This document shows positions 1-8,182 of a DNA stretch of 64,000 bases, one piece after another. Numbering within the stretch: position 1 is the stretch's first letter; every line of letters begins with the position of its first letter. This DNA is from CAVVEQ01 sp963802095 (GTDB taxonomy: Bacteria > Chloroflexota > Anaerolineae > Anaerolineales > Anaerolineaceae), in the NCBI GenBank assembly GCA_963802095.1, contig CAWDHI010000001.1, forward strand, positions 62,001 to 126,000, given 5' to 3'. A model generated the notes under the pieces. That model made no database searches. It worked only from the letters and a program-made list of their open reading frames with translations, and was not told where the DNA came from. The translations under genes were made by a program, and so were the position numbers.

Positions 1-175
1 CATCGAAAAATTCACTGTGCGACGCGGAGCCTTTATTGATAAAGATTCCCAGGAGCATTTTGAGATCCGTACTCACAACCGCATCATCGATGTGATGGAC
101 CCCGATTCAAAGACCATCGATATGCTCATGCGTCTCAACCTGCCAGCTGGCGTGGATATTGAGATTAAGATCTAA
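1..175 (+). CDS. rpsJ: 30S ribosomal protein S10, 3' part
   Basis: The window opens inside this gene, so the start lies upstream and only about 57 residues to the stop remain. The frame read from base 2 contains FTVRRGAFIDKDSQEHFE and ends in DIEIKI, which match the C-terminal half of S10. S10 sits in the head of the small subunit and, in bacteria, also pairs with NusB in antitermination. It is followed by the other S10-operon genes, but only after a gap of 235 bases, which is long for this junction. Confidence 0.95.
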   Translation, partial: IEKFTVRRGAFIDKDSQEHFEIRTHNRIIDVMDPDSKTIDMLMRLNLPAGVDIEIKI

Positions 176-190
176 GCGAGATTCGAATAT

Positions 191-214
191 CCAGGGCGAT
201 GAAAATTGCCCTGG
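191..214 (+). other. Hairpin downstream of rpsJ
   Basis: CCAGGGC at 191-197 pairs perfectly with GCCCTGG at 208-214 around a 10-base loop. No T-run follows directly, so it may be an RNA stability or processing hairpin rather than a terminator. Confidence 0.4.
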
Positions 215-244
215 AATTCCTTGATAATTGTGGTAAAATAATCC

Positions 245-270
245 GGTTTTGGATCTGACCAAAACCTTTT
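245..270 (+). terminator. Terminator-like hairpin in the rpsJ-rplC gap
   Basis: GGTTTTGG (245-252) pairs perfectly with CCAAAACC (259-266) around the loop ATCTGA, and TTTT follows at 267-270. The form is that of a small intrinsic terminator or attenuator. If it works, rplC and the genes after it need partial read-through or a second promoter between 270 and 410. I could not place such a promoter with confidence. Confidence 0.5.
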
Positions 271-410
271 CGAACTGTGCAAGTGTGATTCATGGGTAGG
301 CACAACAGACAAGTTGCCGCTCACGGGTGACCGACTACACGTTCGGGAGATGATGCAGCCAAGCCCTGGCTGACAGTCTCCGAAAAATATATCTTAGGAG
401 AAAAATTGAG

Positions 411-1040
411 ATGTTCAAAGGGCTGATTGGGAAGAAAATCGGCATGACCCAGATTTTCGATGAGACCGGTGCGGCAATTCCGGTGACGATCATTGAAGCT
501 GGGCCATGCTTCGTTACTCAGGTGCGCACTCCCGGGAAGGATGGTTACTCGGCTGTGCAGCTCGGTTACGGTGAGGTTAAACCGAAACGGTTGACCCAGG
601 GTCAATTAGGCCACCTAAAACGCAACGAACTTTCCCCTCTTCGTTTCCTGCGGGAATTCCGCGCAAAGGAGCCCGGGGTCGAAGAAGGCGCAAAGGTGGA
701 TGTTTCCGTTTTCGCGGTTGGAGAACATGTGGATGTTGTCGGCACCAGCAAGGGTAAGGGATTTGCTGGCGGCGTCAAGCGCTACCACTTCGCAGGCGGG
801 CCGAAAACCCATGGTCAGTCTGACCGCCATCGGGCTCCCGGTTCTCGCGGTTCTGGCACAACGCCAGGCCGCGTTTATAAGGGATCTCGAGGAGCTGGAC
901 ATATGGGTGATGATCGTGTCACCGCCCAGAATTTGAAGGTCGAGCTGGTGGATGCCGAACGCAACCTATTGGGCGTCCGCGGTTCAATTCCAGGCGCGCG
1001 CAATGGGATGGTTGTCATCAAAGAAGCGCGGAAACAGTAA
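411..1040 (+). CDS. rplC: 50S ribosomal protein L3
   Basis: L3 is an early 23S rRNA binding protein near the peptidyl transferase centre. The 209-residue product has the normal length. It begins MFKGLIGKKIGMTQIF and contains the GTSKGKGFAG loop at residues 111-120, followed by the basic finger with THGQSDRHRAPGS. The start ATG has AGGAG about 10 bases upstream. It is the first intact gene of the S10 operon here and is followed by rplD after 32 bases. Confidence 0.98.
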   Translation: MFKGLIGKKIGMTQIFDETGAAIPVTIIEAGPCFVTQVRTPGKDGYSAVQLGYGEVKPKRLTQGQLGHLKRNELSPLRFLREFRAKEPGVEEGAKVDVSVFAVGEHVDVVGTSKGKGFAGGVKRYHFAGGPKTHGQSDRHRAPGSRGSGTTPGRVYKGSRGAGHMGDDRVTAQNLKVELVDAERNLLGVRGSIPGARNGMVVIKEARKQ

Positions 1041-1072
1041 CCGGATACCTGGATGAATGGAGCAAAGTAATT

Positions 1073-1702
1073 ATGAAGGTTGATGTCCTCAATATGGAAG
1101 GTAAAAAGATCAAGACGGTTGATCTACCCGCTGCGATCTTTGAAGCCCCGATAAAAATTGACCTGATGCACCAGGCATTCCAACGCCAAATGGCCAACGC
1201 CCGCCTTGGCACGCACGATACCAAGACTCGCAGTGAAGTGGCCGGTGGAGGCAAGAAACCCTGGCATCAGAAAGGAACCGGCCGTGCGCGGCAGGGTTCC
1301 ACCCGCGCCCCACATTGGAGGGGCGGCGGTGGTATCCACACTCCGCACCCCCATTCCTACGCCCAGGCGATGCCAAAGCGCATGCGGGCTGCAGCCGTCT
1401 GCTCGGCTCTCTCTGCCAAAGCAGCAGATGCTAGCATCATTGTGATTGATGAGTTGACGCTTGCGGAACCCAAAACCCGCCTGATGGCAAAAGCCCTGAA
1501 TACCCTGGTTGGTGAAAACAGCGCCCTGATCCTTATTCCGGAAAAATCGGATGCCTATGAAGGAATCGTGCGCTCCACCCGAAATATTCCCGACGCCAAA
1601 ATTCTGGTCGCCTCTTACTTGAATATTCGCGACCTGATGACCTTCGACCGCGTGGTCCTGCCCCTGGCTGCCCTGGAGCGGATCGAGGCGCAATTAGGAT
1701 AG
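1073..1702 (+). CDS. rplD: 50S ribosomal protein L4
   Basis: L4 (209 residues, usual length) binds domain I of 23S rRNA and lines the peptide exit tunnel. In E. coli it also represses its own operon. The extended loop KPWHQKGTGRARQGSTR around residues 63-79, followed by a Gly-rich stretch, is the L4 signature. It lies between rplC and rplW in the standard order. Whether it regulates through the long rplC leader cannot be judged from sequence alone. Confidence 0.98.
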   Translation: MKVDVLNMEGKKIKTVDLPAAIFEAPIKIDLMHQAFQRQMANARLGTHDTKTRSEVAGGGKKPWHQKGTGRARQGSTRAPHWRGGGGIHTPHPHSYAQAMPKRMRAAAVCSALSAKAADASIIVIDELTLAEPKTRLMAKALNTLVGENSALILIPEKSDAYEGIVRSTRNIPDAKILVASYLNIRDLMTFDRVVLPLAALERIEAQLG

Positions 1703-1712
1703 GAGAACAGAT

Positions 1713-2015
1713 ATGACAACCATGTATGAAGTCCTCCTCCGGCCGATCGTCACCGAAAAGACGAACTATCAGGCTACCCGTCTGCACCAGTACACCTTCG
1801 AAGTTCGCCCGGAAGCCACCCGTACCATGGTGCGGGAAGCTATTGAACGCATCTTCAAAGTGACTGTCCTGAATGTGAACGTTCTCAATGTTCCTGCCAA
1901 GCGATCCCGAAAAGGCAAAAGCCGCCGTCTCGGTGTTCGCAATCCCGGTTACCGCAAGGCAGTGGTCACCCTCAGCGCGGAAGACCGTTTACCAATCTTT
2001 GAAGGGGTTGAGTAA
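1713..2015 (+). CDS. rplW: 50S ribosomal protein L23
   Basis: This 100-residue protein starts MTTMYEVLLRPIVTEKT, the characteristic L23 N-terminus. It carries the basic internal extension with KRSRKGKSRRLG. L23 sits at the tunnel exit and is the docking site for trigger factor and SRP. AGGAG lies a few bases upstream of the start. The last base of its TAA stop (2015) is the A of the rplB ATG, so the two are probably translationally coupled. Confidence 0.97.
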   Translation: MTTMYEVLLRPIVTEKTNYQATRLHQYTFEVRPEATRTMVREAIERIFKVTVLNVNVLNVPAKRSRKGKSRRLGVRNPGYRKAVVTLSAEDRLPIFEGVE

Positions 2016-2842
2016 TGGCAATTAAAGTTTACAAACCTACTACCCCCGGCATGCGCGGAAAAACCGGGTATAGTTTTGAAGAGATCACCAAGAAACGGCC
2101 AGAGCGCTCGCTGATTGTCATTCGCAAGGAACATTCAGGGCGCAATGTAACTGGCAAGGTCACGGTTCGCCATCGCGGCGCGGGAAATCGACAATATATT
2201 CGTATCGTTGATTTCAAACGCAAAAAGCTTGGCATCCCTGCCCGTGTTTCCGCGATCGAATACGATCCCAACCGCACAGCCCGCCTGGCATTGCTGGTTT
2301 ACGCCGATGGCGAAAAGGCCTATATCGTTGCCCCCCAGGGCTTGAAGGTTGGCGACAATGTGATGTCTGGAGCCCAGGCGGAGATTCGCCCCGGCAACAG
2401 CCTTCCCATTGCCAATATCCCTGTGGGTACGATGGTGCACAATATTGAGCTGAAGGAAGGCAAAGGCGGGCAGATGGTCCGTTCTGCCGGAACCGCGGCT
2501 CAGCTGCTGGCAAAAGAAGGCGATTACGCCCAGATCCGTCTCCCTTCAGGAGAAGTCCGCCTAGTTCGCCAGGCATGTTACGCGACCATCGGTCAAGTGG
2601 GCAACCTGGAGCACAGCAACATCAAGTTGGGTAAAGCTGGCCGTAAGCGCCACCTGGGTATCCGTCCTACCGTACGCGGCACAGCGATGAGCCCCCGCGA
2701 CCATCCCCACGGGGGTGGTGAAGGGCGCCAACCCGCCGGCATGCCAGGTCCCAAGACACCCTGGGGTAAACCCGCCCGGGGTTACCGGACCCGAAGGAAT
2801 AAATCAACCGATCAGTATATTGTTCGGCGCAGGAATGGCTAA
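2015..2842 (+). CDS. rplB: 50S ribosomal protein L2
   Basis: L2 (275 residues, normal length) is needed for subunit association and peptidyl transfer. The conserved C-terminal loop reads SPRDHPHGGGEG, with the critical His in HPHGGG. The end is rich in Arg and Lys. Its start overlaps the rplW stop by one base. It is followed by rpsS after 48 bases. Confidence 0.98.
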   Translation: MAIKVYKPTTPGMRGKTGYSFEEITKKRPERSLIVIRKEHSGRNVTGKVTVRHRGAGNRQYIRIVDFKRKKLGIPARVSAIEYDPNRTARLALLVYADGEKAYIVAPQGLKVGDNVMSGAQAEIRPGNSLPIANIPVGTMVHNIELKEGKGGQMVRSAGTAAQLLAKEGDYAQIRLPSGEVRLVRQACYATIGQVGNLEHSNIKLGKAGRKRHLGIRPTVRGTAMSPRDHPHGGGEGRQPAGMPGPKTPWGKPARGYRTRRNKSTDQYIVRRRNG

Positions 2843-2890
2843 ACGATTATCCATTTTGGATAGTGACCAAAGAGTAGAAGGACGAGAATT

Positions 2891-3175
2891 ATGTCAAGAT
2901 CGCTGAAAAAAGGCCCGTTTATCGAGCCCAAACTGCTCAAGAAAATTGAAGCGATGAACGCCAAGGGCGAAAAGAAAGTGCTGCGTACCTGGAGCCGGGA
3001 TAGCACCATTTTCCCGCAGATGGTCGGGCACACCATCGCAGTTCACGACGGGCGACGGCATGTTCCGATCTATATCACAGAGAACATGGTCGGACACAAA
3101 TTGGGTGAGTTTGCTCCCACCCGCCACTTCCGCGGGCATCTCTCCGAGAAAGCCACCGCAGCAAAGGTACAGTAA
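2891..3175 (+). CDS. rpsS: 30S ribosomal protein S19
   Basis: The 94-residue product begins MSRSLKKGPFIEPKLL and contains RTWSRDSTIFPQMVGHTIAVHDG, which spans the standard S19 core. S19 forms a complex with S13 in the 30S head, near the A site. It has the usual length. The rplV start follows after only 3 bases. Confidence 0.98.
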   Translation: MSRSLKKGPFIEPKLLKKIEAMNAKGEKKVLRTWSRDSTIFPQMVGHTIAVHDGRRHVPIYITENMVGHKLGEFAPTRHFRGHLSEKATAAKVQ

Positions 3176-3178
3176 ATT

Positions 3179-3520
3179 ATGGCTACCGATGTGCATGCTT
3201 CCCTGACGAATTGCGGAATTCCGGCCTCCAAAGTCCGGCTGGTCATCGATATGATTCGCGGCAAGAACGCGGTTGATGCTGTGAACATGTTGAAATTCAC
3301 CACTAAAGGCGCAGCCCATCCTGTGGGCAAGCTTCTGAAATCTGCCATCGCCAATGCGGAGGAGAATTTCGGCCTGAGCCGGGATAACCTCTATATTTAC
3401 AAGGTGACAGCTGACGAAGCACCCACCCGAAAATGGCGCCGATTTGGAGCCCGTGGGCGTTTTAAACCTATACTGAGGCGGAGCTCGCATGTATCGATCA
3501 TTCTGCGAGAAAAGGAATAA
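3179..3520 (+). CDS. rplV: 50S ribosomal protein L22
   Basis: L22 (113 residues) is an early assembly protein whose beta-hairpin lines the exit tunnel, where it meets L4. The segment KVRLVIDMIRGK near the N-terminus is typical, as is the tunnel hairpin PTRKWRRFGARGRFKPI close to the C-terminus. The end ILREKE also fits. It follows rpsS directly, with no separate promoter visible. Confidence 0.97.
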   Translation: MATDVHASLTNCGIPASKVRLVIDMIRGKNAVDAVNMLKFTTKGAAHPVGKLLKSAIANAEENFGLSRDNLYIYKVTADEAPTRKWRRFGARGRFKPILRRSSHVSIILREKE

Positions 3521-3567
3521 TCAGTTGGAGCTTCTGACTGAGATTAAGAAAGACACCAGGAGAGATT

Positions 3568-4245
3568 ATGGGTCGTAAAGTTCATCCGATTGGATTTCGT
3601 TTGGGTATCCATCAGCCCTGGTCCGGGCGTTGGTATGCTGAAGGTACCGAGTATACCAACCAGCTCCACCAGGATATGACCATCCGCAAGATGATCCAAA
3701 ATGCAGCCGAAAAGGCGGGTGTATCTGATGTGGAAGTGGAGCGTTTTCCGGGCAAGGTGCGGATCATAGTCCACACCGCCAAGCCTGGTATCCTGATTGG
3801 CCGTAAAGGCGACACAGTTAAGATCCTTCGCCAGGACCTGGAGAAGCTGACCGGCAAGAAGATCGATCTCGAGATTAAAGAGATCAAATCACCGGACTGC
3901 GATGCATACCTTGTTGCCAATAATATCGCGGATCAGATCGAACGCCGTGTCTCCTATCGGCGGGCAATGAAGCGGGCGCTTCAACAGGCCATGCGCCAGG
4001 GTGCCCAGGGTATCAAGATCGAGGTTTCTGGTCGATTGAGTGGTGCTGAAATGGCACGAAGAGTTAAACTGCGCGATGGCCGAGTTCCGTTGCAGACATT
4101 ACGGGCGAATATTGGTTTTTCCCGTGCGGAAGCCCTGACTACTTATGGAAGAATCGGCGTCAAGGTTTGGGTATATCTCGGAGAAGTTCTGCCTGGTGTG
4201 GAAGAAAAAGTAGAAGCCACCGAAGGCGTTTACGTAAGTCAGTAA
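3568..4245 (+). CDS. rpsC: 30S ribosomal protein S3
   Basis: S3 (225 residues) lies at the mRNA entry pore and helps unwind mRNA. It begins MGRKVHPIGFRLGI. A KH domain contains the GXXG loop in PGILIGRKGDTVKIL near residue 70. The C-terminal domain includes GRLSGAEMARR. The start has AGGAGAG a few bases upstream. The C-terminal tail is short, as in many non-proteobacterial S3 proteins. Confidence 0.98.
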   Translation: MGRKVHPIGFRLGIHQPWSGRWYAEGTEYTNQLHQDMTIRKMIQNAAEKAGVSDVEVERFPGKVRIIVHTAKPGILIGRKGDTVKILRQDLEKLTGKKIDLEIKEIKSPDCDAYLVANNIADQIERRVSYRRAMKRALQQAMRQGAQGIKIEVSGRLSGAEMARRVKLRDGRVPLQTLRANIGFSRAEALTTYGRIGVKVWVYLGEVLPGVEEKVEATEGVYVSQ

Positions 4246-4293
4246 TTATCTAGACCGGGTTCTCACCGGTGAAGACGAAAGAGGACAGTTGCT

Positions 4294-4710
4294 ATGTTGA
4301 TGCCAAAACGCGTAAAGTGGCGCAAGCAGCAGCGCGGCCGGATGCGAGGGAAGGCCCTGCGGGGTGCTGATATCAATTTCGGCGAGTACGCTCTGCAGGC
4401 TCTCGAACCGGGCTGGGTTTCTGCCCGCCAGATCGAAGCCGCCCGAAGGACTATCGTCCATTCGATGAAACGCCACGGTAAAGTATGGATCCGGATCTTC
4501 CCGGATAAGCCCTATACCCACCGTCCACCCGAGACCCGCATGGGTAAAGGTAAAGGTAACGTGGAATACTGGGTGTCTGTTGTCAAACCTGGCAGGATCA
4601 TGTTTGAAGTGAGTGGTTTGGAACGCGATGCAGCTGTGCATGCTCTGCACCAGGCATCCTACAAGTTTTCGATCCGGACCAAAGTGATCTTCCGGCATGA
4701 AGGCGCGTGA
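4294..4710 (+). CDS. rplP: 50S ribosomal protein L16
   Basis: L16 (138 residues) organises the A-site region and the central protuberance. The N-terminus MLMPKRVKWRKQQRGRMRG and the later motif TRMGKGKGNVEYW are diagnostic. Its TGA stop overlaps a GTG in the leader of rpmC. The better rpmC start is the ATG at 4722, which has GAGGAG upstream. Confidence 0.97.
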   Translation: MLMPKRVKWRKQQRGRMRGKALRGADINFGEYALQALEPGWVSARQIEAARRTIVHSMKRHGKVWIRIFPDKPYTHRPPETRMGKGKGNVEYWVSVVKPGRIMFEVSGLERDAAVHALHQASYKFSIRTKVIFRHEGA

Positions 4711-4721
4711 GGAGTAACAAC

Positions 4722-4934
4722 ATGAAGATCTCAGAAATGCGTTTACTCTCTGACGACGAATTGAAATCCAAGTTGATGGATTCCCGACAGGAATTAATGA
4801 ACCTGCGTTTTCAGGTGATCACCGGTCAACAGACAGATACCAGTCTGCTCAAGAAAACCCGCCGAACCATTGCCACCTTCGAGACGATTATACAGGAGCG
4901 GAGAACCGGGAAAACACAGGAAGGCAAAAAATGA
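4722..4934 (+). CDS. rpmC: 50S ribosomal protein L29
   Basis: This 70-residue protein starts MKISEMRLLSDDELKSKL and has the central motif ELMNLRFQ, typical of L29, which sits near the tunnel exit with L23. I chose the ATG at 4722 over the in-frame GTG at 4707 because GAGGAG lies 8 bases upstream and the family starts here. It overlaps rpsQ by four bases (ATGA). Confidence 0.95.
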   Translation: MKISEMRLLSDDELKSKLMDSRQELMNLRFQVITGQQTDTSLLKKTRRTIATFETIIQERRTGKTQEGKK

Positions 4935-5305
4935 ACGAACGAAGACGATTAAATGGTGTTGTCACCAGCAATAAAATGACAAAAACCGTGGTCGTGGAAA
5001 TCAGCCGAACCTTCCGCCACCCGCTTTATCACAAAGTGATTCACACCAGTAAACGCGTAAAGGCTCAAGACGAACTGGGATGCAAGATCGGCGATAACGT
5101 CCAGATCGTGGAAACCCGACCTCTTTCCCGCGACAAACGCTGGGTGGTTGAAAAGGTACTCACCAGCCGGGGTGAAAAGGCGATGCCTGTTGCGCTGGTT
5201 GAAGAAGCCGATATCATCGAAATGATTGACGCTCCTGAAGAGGCTGTGATCGCAGAAGAACCTGAAGCCGTTGAAACCGAAAAGGTTGAAGGAGAAGCGG
5301 CATGA
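4931..5305 (+). CDS. rpsQ: 30S ribosomal protein S17 with acidic tail
   Basis: S17 is an early 16S rRNA binding protein with an OB fold. Residues 1-85 hold the family core, including LNGVVTSNKMTKTVVVEI and ETRPLSRDKRWVVEKVL. The product is 124 residues, whereas the usual length is about 85. The extra C-terminal 35 residues or so are strongly acidic (EEPEAVETEKVEGEAA at the end), which is odd for an RNA-binding protein. It overlaps both rpmC and rplN by four bases. Confidence 0.96.
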   Translation: MNERRRLNGVVTSNKMTKTVVVEISRTFRHPLYHKVIHTSKRVKAQDELGCKIGDNVQIVETRPLSRDKRWVVEKVLTSRGEKAMPVALVEEADIIEMIDAPEEAVIAEEPEAVETEKVEGEAA

Positions 5306-5673
5306 TCCAGCACGAGTCCCGGTTGAAAGTTGCAGATAACACCGGCGCCCGCGAGATCCTTGTGATCCATATCATGGGTGGCTCGACACGCCGCTACGGG
5401 CGAGTTGGTGATATTGTGGTTGGCACGGTAAAATCCGCGGCCCCGCAAGGTTCGATTAAGAAAAGTGAGATCGTCAAGGCGGTTATAGTCCGCTGCGCGA
5501 AAGAATGGCGCCGTGAAGATGGATCGACCATCCGTTTCGACGATAACGCGGCAGTGATCCTGGATACGGACGGCCAGAACCCGAAAGGTACCCGCATCTT
5601 TGGGCCCGTTGCACGCGAATTACGCGAAAAGGGTTTCATGAAGATCGTATCCCTGGCTCCGGAAGTGATCTAA
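5302..5673 (+). CDS. rplN: 50S ribosomal protein L14
   Basis: L14 (123 residues, normal length) contacts 16S rRNA across the subunit interface and is the target of the silencing factor RsfS. It begins MIQHESRLKVADNTGARE, the classic L14 N-terminus, and ends KIVSLAPEVI. Its start overlaps the rpsQ stop as ATGA. Confidence 0.98.
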   Translation: MIQHESRLKVADNTGAREILVIHIMGGSTRRYGRVGDIVVGTVKSAAPQGSIKKSEIVKAVIVRCAKEWRREDGSTIRFDDNAAVILDTDGQNPKGTRIFGPVARELREKGFMKIVSLAPEVI

Positions 5674-5686
5674 GAGGAGCAATGTG

Positions 5687-6019
5687 ATGAATGTAAAAAT
5701 ACATAAAGGTGACCTGATCGAAGTGATCACCGGCAAAGAAGAGGACAAGGGCAAACGCGGAGAGGTAATCCGTGTCCTTTCCGGAGAAAGCCGGGTTGTC
5801 GTACAGGGTATCAATATCCGCACCAAGCACCAGAAACAAATGCAAAGCCAGGGCCGCACCATCAACCCGGGCAAAGTGAAATTTGAAGGTCCCATCGCGA
5901 TCTCAAACGTGATGCTCGTCTGCAAGAAATGCAATAAGCCCACACGGGTCAGCATTCAGCGAACGGGTGATAAAGTCAGTCGGGTTTGTAAAAAATGCCA
6001 GGCGCTGCTGGATGAATAG
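5687..6019 (+). CDS. rplX: 50S ribosomal protein L24 with C-terminal zinc ribbon
   Basis: L24 starts 50S assembly. The N-terminal KOW part reads KIHKGDLIEVITGKEEDKGKRG. After the core, two CXXC pairs (VCKKCNKP and VCKKCQAL) are spaced as a zinc ribbon, a form found in a subset of bacterial L24. I took the ATG at 5687, with AGAGGAG 7 bases upstream; a GTG at 5684 is also in frame. The product is about 110 residues. Confidence 0.95.
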   Translation: MNVKIHKGDLIEVITGKEEDKGKRGEVIRVLSGESRVVVQGINIRTKHQKQMQSQGRTINPGKVKFEGPIAISNVMLVCKKCNKPTRVSIQRTGDKVSRVCKKCQALLDE

Positions 6020-6039
6020 GCCATAGTGGAGCGTATGAA

Positions 6040-6591
6040 ATGAATCACATGAGAGTCCGTTATCTAAAAGAAATCACCCCGGCATTGATGGAATCCCTGG
6101 GACTTGAGAATATCATGCAAGTACCGCGGATCAAAAAGGTGAATGTGAACATCGGTGTCGGTGAAGCCTTGGATAACCCCAAGGCACTTGATGCAGCCGT
6201 CGCTGACTTGACCGCGATAACCGGGCAGAAACCAATCGTCACCAAGGCGCGTAAGAGTATCGCCAATTTTAAATTACGGGAAGGGCGAGCCATCGGAGCA
6301 ACAGTCACGCTGCGGGGTGACCGCATGTGGGATTTCCTAGATCGCCTGATGAATATTGTGCTCCCCCGCGTACGCGATTTTCGAGGTGTCTCTGCTGAAT
6401 CCTTCGATGGCCGTGGAAATTACACCCTCGGGCTTCGGGAACAGATCATCTTTCCCGAGATCGAATACGATAAAGTGGATAAGATCCGCGGTATGGAAGT
6501 GACCATCGTGACATCTGCAGTAAATGACGAACAGGCAACAGCAATGCTTACAATGCTTGGCATGCCTTTCAGGAAGGGTTCCAATGGCTAA
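6040..6591 (+). CDS. rplE: 50S ribosomal protein L5
   Basis: L5 (183 residues, usual length) binds 5S rRNA in the central protuberance. Recognisable parts are LENIMQVPRIKKVNVNIGVGEA, the core ITGQKPIVTKARKSIANFKLR, and the C-terminal GMPFRK. A second ATG three codons in could also serve as the start. The 3' end overlaps rpsN by eight bases. Confidence 0.97.
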   Translation: MNHMRVRYLKEITPALMESLGLENIMQVPRIKKVNVNIGVGEALDNPKALDAAVADLTAITGQKPIVTKARKSIANFKLREGRAIGATVTLRGDRMWDFLDRLMNIVLPRVRDFRGVSAESFDGRGNYTLGLREQIIFPEIEYDKVDKIRGMEVTIVTSAVNDEQATAMLTMLGMPFRKGSNG

Positions 6592-6766
6592 AAAGTGCAT
6601 GACTTACCGAGAATTAAGGCGGAAATTCCCAATACAGGTCCGCAACCGCTGTAGAAAATGCGGGCGCCCACGTGGTTACATGCGCCGCTTTGGGCTGTGC
6701 CGTATTTGTTTCCGCGAACTTGCCCTGGAAGGCCAAATTCCAGGTGTGACCAAGTCTTCATGGTAA
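6584..6766 (+). CDS. rpsN: 30S ribosomal protein S14, zinc-binding type
   Basis: This is the short S14 form (60 residues). It has two CXXC pairs, CRKCGRP and CRICFREL, that bind zinc. The long S14 form of E. coli lacks these cysteines. The start at 6584 lies inside the end of rplE and is preceded by AGGAAGG. S14 is in the 30S head next to S3 and S10. Confidence 0.97.
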   Translation: MAKKCMTYRELRRKFPIQVRNRCRKCGRPRGYMRRFGLCRICFRELALEGQIPGVTKSSW

Positions 6767-6785
6767 GCCAATCCGGAGGTAGGAA

Positions 6786-7202
6786 ATGAGCGTAGTGAAT
6801 GATCCAATTGCAGATATGTTGACTCGTATCCGGAATGGCGTTATGGCTGGCCAACCCGTGATTGCGATGCCCAACTCCAAGATCAAGGCGGAAATCGCCC
6901 GGATCCTGAAAGAAGAGGGCTTTGTGGAGAGTTTTGAGGTTGTGGATGGCGAAAAGCCGCCGCAGACTGTCCTCCGTATTAAATTAAAATACGTGGGCGA
7001 ACGGCGTGAGCGGATTTCCGTGATCACCGGCCTGGTTAGGGTTAGTACACCCGGTCGCCGGGTTTATACCCGCAAGATGGATATTCCCTGGGTTCTTTCC
7101 GGGATGGGTATTTCCATAATTTCAACCCCAAAAGGCGTAATGACCGGTCAACGGGCACGTCAGCTGGGTGTTGGCGGCGAAATCCTGTGCAAGATCTGGT
7201 AA
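6786..7202 (+). CDS. rpsH: 30S ribosomal protein S8
   Basis: S8 (138 residues) binds the central domain of 16S rRNA and, in E. coli, represses the spc operon. It starts MSVVNDPIADMLTRIRNG and ends with RQLGVGGEILCKIW, both family signatures. GGAGG lies 7 bases before the start. Its place between rpsN and rplF is standard. Confidence 0.98.
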   Translation: MSVVNDPIADMLTRIRNGVMAGQPVIAMPNSKIKAEIARILKEEGFVESFEVVDGEKPPQTVLRIKLKYVGERRERISVITGLVRVSTPGRRVYTRKMDIPWVLSGMGISIISTPKGVMTGQRARQLGVGGEILCKIW

Positions 7203-7220
7203 TCAAGGAGGTATGGTAAA

Positions 7221-7769
7221 GTGTCCCGTATAGGAAGATTACCCGTAACAGTACCGAGCGGTGTGAATGTTCAGATCAATGGCTCTGAGGTCCAGGTAAA
7301 AGGACCCAAAGGTGAGTTGAAACGAGTGTTCACCCCGAGCGTTGATATCAAGCTTGAAGGCGAAAATATCCTCGTGACGCGTAGTTCGGATCTCCCCCAG
7401 GCTCGCGCCTTGCACGGCACGACCCGCGCGGTCATCCAGAATATGGTCACTGGTGTATCCACTGGTTTTACCAAGGTGCTGGAGATTGATGGCGTTGGTT
7501 ACCGCCCGGACATGGAAGGTGACATCCTGGTTCTCTACCTTGGTTTCTCCCATCCTGTCCGGATTGAACCCAAGGAAGGTATCTCTTTCGAAGTTGATAC
7601 AAAAGCCCGCCAGTTCAAAGTAATGGGCTATAACGCCGAAACAGTTGGACAGGTTGCAGCGGATATCCGAAAGATTCGTCCCCCTGAACCCTACAAAGGC
7701 AAAGGGATTCATTACCTTGGTGAGAAGATCCGCCGTAAAGCCGGCAAATCCGCCAAGACAAAAGCATAA
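7221..7769 (+). CDS. rplF: 50S ribosomal protein L6
   Basis: L6 (182 residues) sits near the sarcin-ricin loop. The N-terminus SRIGRLPVTVPSGVNV and the C-terminal signature RPPEPYKGKGIHYLGEKIRRKAGK (spanning its last 30 residues or so) identify it. The start codon is GTG with AAGGAGG upstream. It is a normal-length member of the spc block. Confidence 0.98.
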   Translation: MSRIGRLPVTVPSGVNVQINGSEVQVKGPKGELKRVFTPSVDIKLEGENILVTRSSDLPQARALHGTTRAVIQNMVTGVSTGFTKVLEIDGVGYRPDMEGDILVLYLGFSHPVRIEPKEGISFEVDTKARQFKVMGYNAETVGQVAADIRKIRPPEPYKGKGIHYLGEKIRRKAGKSAKTKA

Positions 7770-7785
7770 GAGCAGGTGATTTGAT

Positions 7786-8154
7786 ATGGCAACCAACAAC
7801 AAACGAGAATCACGCATCCGCCGGCATGAACGTGTCCGGAAATATGTATCCGGCACAGAGGAACGCCCCCGGCTTGCAGTATTCAGAAGCCTCGCGGATA
7901 TATATGCTCAGGTGATAGATGATTCCAAGGGAATTACTATCGCCTCAGCATCCACCATTGATCATGAGCTGAAGGGTAAACCGCTGGCCAAAAAAAACAA
8001 GACAGAGCAGGCGAAATTGGTTGGCTCCCTGGTGGCGGAGCGAGCACAGAAAAAAGGGATCAAGAAGGTCGTCTTCGACCGGGGCGGATTCCGTTATATG
8101 GGCCGGGTCAAGGCGCTGGCAGATGCTGCTCGCGAAGCCGGCCTGGATTTCTAA
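7786..8154 (+). CDS. rplR: 50S ribosomal protein L18
   Basis: L18 (122 residues) binds 5S rRNA together with L5. The N-terminal basic region with RIRRHERVRKYVSGT, the segment RLAVFRSLADIYAQVIDD, and the end FDRGGFRYMGRVKALADAAREAGLDF are all typical; the last spans the final 26 residues. It follows rplF after 16 bases. Confidence 0.97.
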   Translation: MATNNKRESRIRRHERVRKYVSGTEERPRLAVFRSLADIYAQVIDDSKGITIASASTIDHELKGKPLAKKNKTEQAKLVGSLVAERAQKKGIKKVVFDRGGFRYMGRVKALADAAREAGLDF

Positions 8155-8182
8155 GATAGATATGCGAAGCTGAGGTCTTCTT

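Noticed and set aside
326..338. 13-base match GGTGACCGACTAC shared with 25276-25288
   Set aside because: Two copies of a 13-mer 25 kb apart in non-coding DNA. No flanking similarity was seen, so it may be chance.
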